Origin: Ectobius pallidus
Lineage: Eukaryota > Arthropoda > Insecta > Blattodea > Ectobiidae
Length of the DNA stretch: 64,000 bases
Assembly (NCBI GenBank): GCA_964059195.1
Contig: CAXKWD010000009.1
Coordinates: forward strand, 90,617,432 to 90,681,431
Direction: 5' to 3'
The notes beneath the pieces were generated by a model. That model ran no database searches, was not told where the DNA came from, and was given only the letters and a program-made list of their open reading frames with translations. Shown one piece after another: positions 56,290 to 64,000 of the stretch (within the stretch, counting starts at the first letter, position 1; the number at the start of each line of letters is the position of its first letter). The translations under genes and the position numbers were made by a program.

Positions 56290-57170
56290 ACTAATGAAAT
56301 AATGCCACTATTGCAGTCAGTACAATGCCATCCTTGCGATCAGTTGTGCATTCTGAAGTGCCAGAAATCATAGATCTAGCGATCGAAGCGACCTCATCTC
56401 CCATCGGTAATAATAAAAGTTGGTCATCTTATAACCATTCTGCAATGTTTTAATTTGCTTTTGGAATACTGCTTCTTACGATTTTATTATTAAAACGTAT
56501 AAACACATAAAAGTTATATATAAATGATTTAAAAATATATAAAATTAATAATCACAAGAAGCTTAACTTACACGAATGCCAAGTCTCATTCCCTCCTATT
56601 TCTCCATCTTCACAGTAGAGGCGTCGTTGTCTGCTTCTGCTGGAGTCTGAATACTTTGTAGTCATCTCGATACTTATCGCATTACTTTATATCGATTCAA
56701 ACCTCTACACACGATCGCACGTATATAAGATATTATTTTTCATTGTTCCCTCTCCTCTTTCCTATATCCCACTCTGAAGTACAAACCCCGCCTATCCCAC
56801 CCCCTGAAAACTTCTCGATAAAGGAATAAAAATAAGATGATGTGATTGTGCAAAAAGTTTTTGTATGCTGAAGGGAGACTACCGAGGTTTTTGAATGGAT
56901 TCATCCCACCAATAAGAGTGGTGCTTGTGGGGAGGTTTTAGGGGTGCATAAGGGTGCTCTGTTCTCACGTCTTATCTTGTTTAACTGGATGGGGGCTTTA
57001 AATTCTTCCCAGAGGGGGTGCTCTTCAGCTACACATCGGTGCAGTAACTCCAATTTCCCAACTGTTGATGGTTTTTCTTATCTGCGGTAGGCTATATGGA
57101 ATTATACATTTAAAAATTCTCGACCCGAGTTTAGCTCATTTCAGTTCAGATAGGCCTATTTAAAATCTCT
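56290..57170. other. No recognisable feature
   Basis: AT-rich DNA with a GC-richer patch at 56900-57020. No gene supported. Confidence 0.45.
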
Positions 57171-57176
57171 GCCGGT

Positions 57177-57290
57177 CTACATGCATGTCGTCGACGCTCT
57201 CTTTTTGCCCAAGGTCGCGGGTTCGATCCGGCTTAGGTCGATGGCATTCATGTGTGCATAGCATTGCTCAAAAATAAAAATAAATTTTAA
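57177..57290 (+). mobile_element. 3'-truncated 'GTCGATGGC' SINE head
   Basis: 'gtcgtcgacgctctctttttgcccaa', 'gtcgcgggttcgatccgg' (B box) and 'ggtcgatggcattcatgtgtg' match the 50305-50541 SINE. Similarity stops before the central 'gtagattta' block and runs into A-rich sequence. Confidence 0.65.
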
Positions 57291-57335
57291 AAATCATAGC
57301 ATAAACCAGTGTGTGACACGAAGCTTGTCGAAAAT

Positions 57336-57353
57336 ACATATATATATATATAG

Positions 57354-57388
<35 letters not shown>
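57336..57388. repeat. (AT)n microsatellite
   Basis: AT dinucleotide tract interrupted once by 'agcc'. Confidence 0.95.
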
Positions 57389-57392
<4 letters not shown>

Positions 57393-57548
57393 TAACCTGA
57401 AAATCTCATAAGGGCGTCCCACAAATCGCAAGGTGAGCTCTGAGAATCGTTTGGTAGGTATGCTAGAGTTTCTTAGATACTTCCTTATGACTGAACTAAT
57501 AATAATGCTAAGTTAATAGACTAAAATTATTTTGAGCGACCATTTATG

Positions 57549-57915
57549 CAGGGACGTAGCAGGATTTTGGTTCGGTAGTGGCCCACCGGGAGTACTCCCC
57601 TGATATGTGTTGTTTGTTTGAAAAATTATGATTACCAATTTTATTTTAACGTTTTTTTTCAGTTACAAAGTATTTATTAAACTCATACTACACTGTTCCA
57701 ACATAATGTTTTGGGAAAAAGGCATTATAAGGATATTTGAAGGGTTACAGTTAGTCTAATATGAAAATATAAAATGCCATAAGGGTAATAAAACACTTAT
57801 TTAAGAATACTAAATGAGCAGTGGGCCTGAATTTTAATGTAGCGATATTTTCATCAGTATTGTTATTTTTTTTTCCCCCCATTCATTTTGGCCCTTGGGC
57901 TCCTTCCCATCCCTG
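57549..57915. mobile_element. Possible 367 bp hAT-like MITE
   Basis: Left 'cagggacgtagcagg' and inverted right 'cagggatgggaagg' share the first seven bases. 'atttatg' and 'atttacg' flank the two ends directly (6/7). The inverted repeat is short and the duplication imperfect. Confidence 0.45.
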
Positions 57916-57919
57916 ATTT

Positions 57920-60900
57920 ACGCTACAATTCTTTAGTGTTTTTCATAGTTGTTTCGATTCCCTTCTATCTCTGACTACCCATGTTCATTGCTGTCGTGCT
58001 GTTTCCCGGTTGTCCATTGGATTTTGGGACAACCCACCGCTACTCTTCCTTGTCCTGGACCGTTGCCAAGTAGACCCATCTTTCAGCGTTCTGTCGTGCT
58101 ACATGATCTTCCCATTTATATATATACACACACACATATATATCCTATTTCTAAACATTGCTTCTAGGGATATTGTTCAAATTTCAAATTTAAATACATG
58201 TTGCTCTTCACAGCTGAGCTCTATGAAAGAACTTAACAAAAAACTAAAAGAATAGGCTACCTTTGGCACTTAACTGTCTTTTTTATTCCCACCAAGTTCT
58301 TTCAATATTTTTAAACCATCATCAGGCTATCTTAAATGTAAAAGTTGATAATTATCTTTATCATGCCTGTTCTGAGTTGCCCGCGCTCCGCTTTCGACAA
58401 TCTGCTTCAAGACATTCATGACTACCTACTCTAATTTCAATTGACAATACTGATTAAATTTTTACATTCTTGGACGTGAAATTTTTGGACCATCACATGG
58501 AAGGGGTGAAGTTTATGCTATTAGTCATTCTGAGGGGAATGTCTATTCGGTTCGTCGTACAACTAATCATTTAGCTTCATCCAGTAAAAATTATCTATAA
58601 AACTGACCTATGCGAAAATATTTTCAAGGAGAAAATATCTACAGAGACCTATCTGTCCCTGAGGCAGAGATGTAACCATTACCTCCCTCCATCATTTAAG
58701 GATTTTTTCGGTGTCTCGAAAAACGTCTGCTATAGCCTAAGTTCATATTTCATTAGTTCTAAAATTCGTCTATGGCCGAGGTAAGAGGTTGTGGAGGATT
58801 CACAACATAGTTTCATTTGCTACTAATATAAAGGTACTGATGAAGTAGGGTTAGCCTACTGCCCAAAAGCTTGGTTTGAATCTTTTTCTGTATAAATTGT
58901 CGAGCTAGACATCTCTTTTACAAACTTACGCTTTTAAGTCTTGCTGTGAGAATTAATTCGTACTCTCATTATGCATTGCATATATGAATATTATACACTC
59001 ATAATATTATGCAGAATAAGTCAAAACAATTGCTCCGTCTATACTAAGTGCAAAGAAAGTCATATTGTGTATATTAAGAACTACCTATTAATCTACTGTG
59101 AACTAGGATATGGGATATATATGGTTTATTTTGTATATTAATATGGTTGGTATGTCGTGACGTCGTGTTATCAAAGTGTGTTGTTAAACAAGACGTCGTG
59201 GTGTAGCATGCGACGTTATCAATGACCACCTCGTGCTCATAATCACGTTTTAACTATTCACGCATAACGGCTCTCAGAGCAAAACTGACTTTCGTTTCAT
59301 TACAAATTACCAGAAGCAATTAAAATATTCAGGTACTTTACAACGATCCCATTCTTCTCACGGATGCCAGTGATGTTTTAAAAAAGGGAATTGTGCCAGG
59401 TATCAAAAACATTTTCTCATAACTCATTGCAAAGATCTCTTACTTAGATAAACTAGTTCATTAAATACTGTTTAAAATTTTCACAGACGTTTGCTTTCCC
59501 TTCTCTTTGAGACCCAGAAAATTTTCAATAAAACGTTTCTTAATTTTCATTATAAATGTGATAAAAATACTAGGATTGAAATAAGTTTCTTGTCTAGAGT
59601 AATTTACTGTAGCTGAAACACAATGTTTCACCAACCTTCATTATTGCAAAGCGAAAATAGAGTAGGGCGAATCTATGTTTTAACGTCAAATTGAAAATAT
59701 AGGCCTAATGAAAATTAAAATAATAATAAAATAATATTTAAGTAAATCTCATTCAAAGTTAATGATTTCAAGATAGTAAAACTTTAAATTCAAATTACGA
59801 AAATAATCTACAAATTCGCAATTAGGCCTAATTGTAAAAAAAATTTATGTATGCTAAAAATCGTGAATAAACGCACGTTTAATAAAGTCGCTTGATTCTC
59901 AACTATAAATTGTAGAAAACGTATCCCACACAAGATAGAAATATCTTATATGGATCTATGATTTTAATTTTGTTAGCTTTTTTCCCCCGGTTGGCATAGC
60001 CCACATAAACTTTTTTTCGGAGTACTTAGTTCATTTTTCATGTTTTCTTTTCCAAAGCTATAATTCCTATGGCAACCAGCATTCTATGATACCAATATCT
60101 GTAATCAAGACAAGAAGACATGTGCCCTATAACTAGTTAAATATCCATGGCACCGAAATTTTACAATAACTATTTAATATTTTACAAAACATTATTCTAC
60201 ATGTTATACATTTAGACTACCATGTTTTAGTGAAGTCAATGTCGTATTAGTCTAGTGCTTTAACACTGCCTGTTCCAATACCGCAACATCTACTAGACCT
60301 ACTATTCTTCCCAGGATTCCCCTCAGTAGAATTAAAATTAGAATTAGAATTAGCCTACATTAGTGTTTATTAATTTACCTGAAGCCTTTTGGGCATGGAC
60401 GACATGCGAAAAACCAACAAACAAAAACGAGAACTGAAATCCCATACACTGGGATCACACCTTCAAAACTGAATATCCTCTAGGCTTTTTCAGTAACTGC
60501 AAGAGAGACTCAGTAAGCCTAATATTTCGTTGTCATGTAGTAATCTCCTTAGCTGTGAAGATGATTAAAATATGTTCTCTGCTTTTGTTGGTAGAGACTC
60601 ATCAGGAAGGTTTCACGGTTCTACGTCTTCGTCTGTAAAGGGATTCCTTCTTTCTTTCTCATCATTTCGGTGATCTCTCCATATTCAAATTACGCGGACC
60701 AGATCTACTTTTTAGAAACGCTTGACTCTGAGGACGCTTCATTCGAATTAAATAATGTACGAAGTATAGATATCTTATAAGTTGTTTGTAATTGGTAAAT
60801 TTGGGGAAAAAGGAAATTTTAGAATTAACAAAAATAATTTGAAGTAAAACGTTAAATTAAAAACATTCGAGAATTATGCATATTTCGCTGTAGTTTTCTG

Positions 60901-61326
60901 CCGAAAAACTGGAGGATCCAAAAACATAATATTTTATTAAGGGGATTTACAAAGACAAGAATCTTGTGAATATTTCTAATAGGACTTAGCCTATAAACAT
61001 TACGGTAAAGGTTTACATAAGTTACAAACCATTCCGATATGACGACTCTAAATGGCTTAAAATATATTTTAAAGCTCTACTTTAAGGAGCCATTCCCGTG
61101 TATTTCTTTAGAAGTGTAGCTTATATTTTCTCCACAAGTCCTTCTTCTTTGTTTATAAGTTCACAGTAGACCTATAACATATCATAAGAGCTATACAAAT
61201 TTGGTTAACAGCATAAGCAGCTTTGGATAAAAAAAAATAGCCTAAGCTGCCTCGTTAGGCCAAAGCAAGCACGTGTTTCAAAATTAGTTTCTGGAAGGAG
61301 GGTCCTAAATTATATTGACCATAAAT
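57920..61326. other. No recognisable feature
   Basis: AT-rich DNA with two AGGCCT motifs (59700, 59825). The 72-81 codon frames at 57949-58255 have no domain. No repeat termini found. Confidence 0.45.
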
Positions 61327-61336
61327 TATTGACATC

Positions 61337-61792
61337 GTCCACCGCTGTGGCTTAGGGGATGCGTTCAATCCTCTCACGCAGCGGGCCCGGGTTCGATTCC
61401 TGGTCGTGACAAGTTATCTAGGTGAGGTTTTTTCTGGGGTTTTTCCTCACCTTTGAGACAAATGTCGGGTAACTTTAGGCCCTTGTGGTCCCTAGATATC
61501 GTCTGGCCGTCATTATCATCTTCATCCCATCCTCGCCTTGTTTGGAGTGAATGTGTGTGTGAATGGTGTGTCTCGTTCTATGTGTACGTGTTGTCTTGGA
61601 GGTGGCCCCGGCATTGGGCTGATCACTCATCCGGGGAGGCCCTCCATGTCTTTGTCTGGTCAAAAAAGTATGTATGTGATCCAGAGATAATCCCTCTCCC
61701 GACAGGTCGCGGCCCTGTAAGGCCCGGGTGGCTTGTGTCGCTTAAATCCTAAAAGGGAGAGGTGAAACTACGATGAAGAAAGAAAAAAAAAA
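61337..61792 (+). mobile_element. 456-bp SINE, full length, 10-bp perfect TSD
   Basis: The best copy of the family. It has a tRNA-like head with 'gctgtggcttaggggatgcg' (A box) and 'gcccgggttcgattcctgg' (B box), then 'gaggttttttctggggtttt', 'tctggccgtcattatc', 'cttcatcccatcctcg', '(tg)n', 'gaggccctccatgtctttg', 'ataatccctctcccgac', 'aaggcccggg', and an A-rich tail. TATTGACATC is duplicated exactly at 61327-61336 and 61793-61802. At 456 bp it is long for a SINE. The 99-codon frame at 61453-61752 is an artefact. Confidence 0.93.
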
Positions 61793-61802
61793 TATTGACA
61801 TC

Positions 61803-62370
61803 TTTCCTTCCTGAGTGACACAAAGCACTGTTCTTTTCTGTAATTAATGCTTTAAAAATTCCTTGGGTCTAAGCGATTTCTTTTCCTAAAATGTATATAC
61901 GCACGTTAAGTAGGCTCCTCTTTGTATAAATGTAAAAAAAAAATCCTCAATTAGAAAAGTTATTTAGAGAAAATTAATATAACGTGACATAGGTATATTA
62001 GTGCCTCATTATTTCAACAAACATTTTCTGCACACAGATTTCACAGTCTACCTTCTGGATACTCTGTGTTAAGTAAATGCTTTGTGCCTAATTAAGCGAG
62101 AGAAATGCAGAGAAGTGTTGTTTGTAATGAACTGTTGACGAATGCTTTTCACTAGAGTTTCGGCGCTCTTATTCCTAAGCTTACACCTTTTTGAAACGCA
62201 ATCTCTAGATCGATAACTTTATCACGCGACTGAGTGTGTGCGTTTGTAGTCTAAATTTCAACATTCTGTTTACCCTCATGTGAACTGTTTTAATACCACC
62301 TAGCCTAATACCATTGCATTCAAAAATATGGTTAATGCATCTGTAACGTAACCCATTTTATAAAAAAAAT
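61803..62370. other. No recognisable feature
   Basis: AT-rich DNA; nothing supported. Confidence 0.5.
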
Positions 62371-62378
62371 GTTATTAC

Positions 62379-62839
62379 TAGGGGGCGGATTTCTATGACA
62401 TGTCATATTTTTCCCCTTTGCATTATTTCAGGTTTCCGACTAATTTAAACCCGATTCCAAGCATCCTGGTGAAAATGGAACGGCTTTTATTGTGCATATA
62501 ACTGCATATTTAGGAAATTTTCAACTATTGTAGCATATTTAGTATGAATATACATATTTATGTCATATTTTTTGCATATTTGTGTGGATATTAAATAAAT
62601 TTTGAAGTGTCATATCATAATTTGTAAATTTTGCATTATACTGATACTTTTTGAGAATTTACAGATATTTTAAATAATTAACATTATATTTTAATAAATT
62701 GAATTATAATGAAACTTAAAAAAATATATACATAGTGGTTAAGTCATATTTTAAATTTTATTGGTCATATTTTAATGTGTTTATAGGTCATAAATGCATG
62801 CATATATCCAATTTTTAGGTCATATAAATCCGCCCCCTA
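62379..62839. mobile_element. hAT MITE, 461 bp, perfect 8-bp TSD
   Basis: The ends TAGGGGGCGGATTTCTATGA and, inverted, TAGGGGGCGGATTTATATGA match at 19 of 20 positions. GTTATTAC flanks both sides exactly (62371-62378 and 62840-62847). The interior carries repeated 'ggtcatattt' and 'tgcatatt' motifs, the same ATGACC core as in the 48858 element. No ORF. The clean ends imply a fairly recent insertion. Confidence 0.93.
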
Positions 62840-62924
62840 GTTATTACCATATGTGATACGTTACTGCCATTAAACGTTTAAAACTGGTACTTTTATTTTT
62901 AGAAAATACGTTCTTTTATGAGGT

Positions 62925-63020
62925 CACATGCAGGATTTTTGGGTAATATTTACTAATTTTTAAGGTCATATTTGCAGTTATATTTTCCACTTTTTTAGGT
63001 CATAAACATCCGAACCCTAA
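62925..63020. mobile_element. Solo right end related to the 62379 MITE
   Basis: 'aggtcatatttgcag' and the terminus 'ggtcataaacatccgaaccc-taa' parallel the right end of the neighbouring MITE ('ggtcatataaatccgccccc-ta'). No left partner is present within the window. Confidence 0.5.
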
Positions 63021-64000
63021 TTATAACAATTTTGTGTTGCAGTATTGTTATTTACTTAGATTACTCTTCGTAAACTTTCACACTGTAAACAAACCAAGGC
63101 AAATATTAACCCGCTTTTTACTTAACAATAACTTGCCACCACTGAAATCTTATTACAAGTCTATTAAAGTTGTTGGGATACACCTTGTTTGTTTACAGTG
63201 CTTTGCAGATCATATTCTCTGCCGCTTGCAGATGTTGTTCCCTCCTCTTCAACCCTCATCCAGCAACTCCTCCCTATTCAATCTAATACAACAATGAAAT
63301 GAAATGGCCGGTCGGCCAGCTGAAAACTAGAAATAAATCTCATCCCCCACCCCCTTGTGTTACGCGCTTTTGTGTGAATTTCCAACAAGGACGATGCGTG
63401 CAAATGCTGTGGCATAGGGGCGTAAAGCGTAACAGATGATAGTTACGTGTGCTTGCAGGTTTATTAGTGTTTAATTGAGACGCTAGATAGCATATTCGCA
63501 TGCTTCCATTGTCATCCAAATCAGGATTGTTACGAAACAGGTAATGAATAGAGCCAGTAAAATTATGTGCCCAGGCAATTTCTATGTTGCGTCTCTCACT
63601 CGTCTGACATTTACCTGTTTAATTGTAGGTTCTAGGTGTTAATTTATTCTACAATACTCTGTATTATAACATTAATTTAATGTCTTTGAACTTAAAACCC
63701 TACAACAATGCATCGCTTCGTTAAAGCTTTATTGACTACATTAATATATTGTTTACGCGAGTAAAGCGTGAAGAATATTTAAGTGTCGGCAAAAAGCTAG
63801 TAAAGCTATAAAATAGAAATGTACGTGGAATAAAAGTTACGTAAAAAATATGACTTCGAATTATAATAACTGGGGCTCGGAAATTTATTAAAACATCGTA
63901 TTTTTAGTAATACACTATTATATGCTAGTGTTAAAATGTATACAAAACATGAAAGAAATAACATAAATTTGATGGCTTTATTTTGCTTATTTTGCCATAA
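63021..64000. other. No recognisable feature
   Basis: AT-rich DNA. The 87-codon frame at 63034-63297 has no recognisable domain. Confidence 0.45.

Overview
The window looks like TE-rich, intergenic or intronic DNA from a large insect genome, probably a cockroach or close relative. This is inferred from three things: a LINE tail of the arthropod 'WAGxVARxGEE ... PLGRPRRRWEDNI' type, several unrelated tRNA-derived SINE families, and a short (CCTAA)n tract matching the insect telomere motif. The DNA is AT-rich throughout. No host protein-coding gene could be supported. The longest open frames are 99-132 codons, and they are either explained by repeats or resemble nothing I recognise.

Layout. 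0-10 kb: a hAT-like non-autonomous element (848-1732), a dispersed SINE-like repeat (2532-2775), an A-rich relic (4250-4750), a GAA tract, then long plain DNA. 10-20 kb: a foldback MITE (10014-10270), copy A of a ~740 bp repeat with a SINE inside it (11940-12683), a 309 bp element with an 8-bp duplication (14138-14446), a second foldback MITE, a CCAAT-rich stretch (17.26-17.91 kb) and a 420 bp SINE. 20-30 kb: an R2-like LINE endonuclease relic (20131-20435), a long GA tract, and the most unusual structure, a 449 bp palindrome built from inverted 21-bp arrays with a mariner relic at its centre (28754-29202). 30-40 kb: a textbook hAT MITE (32865-33117), a LINE 3' end (33284-33829), an 860 bp repeat with a CAGT tail (34677-35533) and a pogo-family deletion derivative with a damaged DNA-binding domain (37277-38312). 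40-56 kb: SINEs of several families, tandem duplications, copies B and C of the 740 bp repeat, and a nested structure in which a 2.2 kb element (47767-49959) carries a younger hAT-like element (48858-49608). 56-64 kb: solo transposon ends, a full-length 456 bp SINE (61337-61792) and a 461 bp hAT MITE with a perfect 8-bp duplication (62379-62839).

The features do not form a pathway; the region is a layered record of transposition. Several insertions can be ordered in time: the SINE entered the 740 bp family before copies A and B spread, copy C keeps the empty site, and one hAT-like element landed inside another 8-bp-TSD element. A second pervasive signal is the palindromic octamer TAGGCCTA, which recurs several dozen times, mostly outside recognised repeats.
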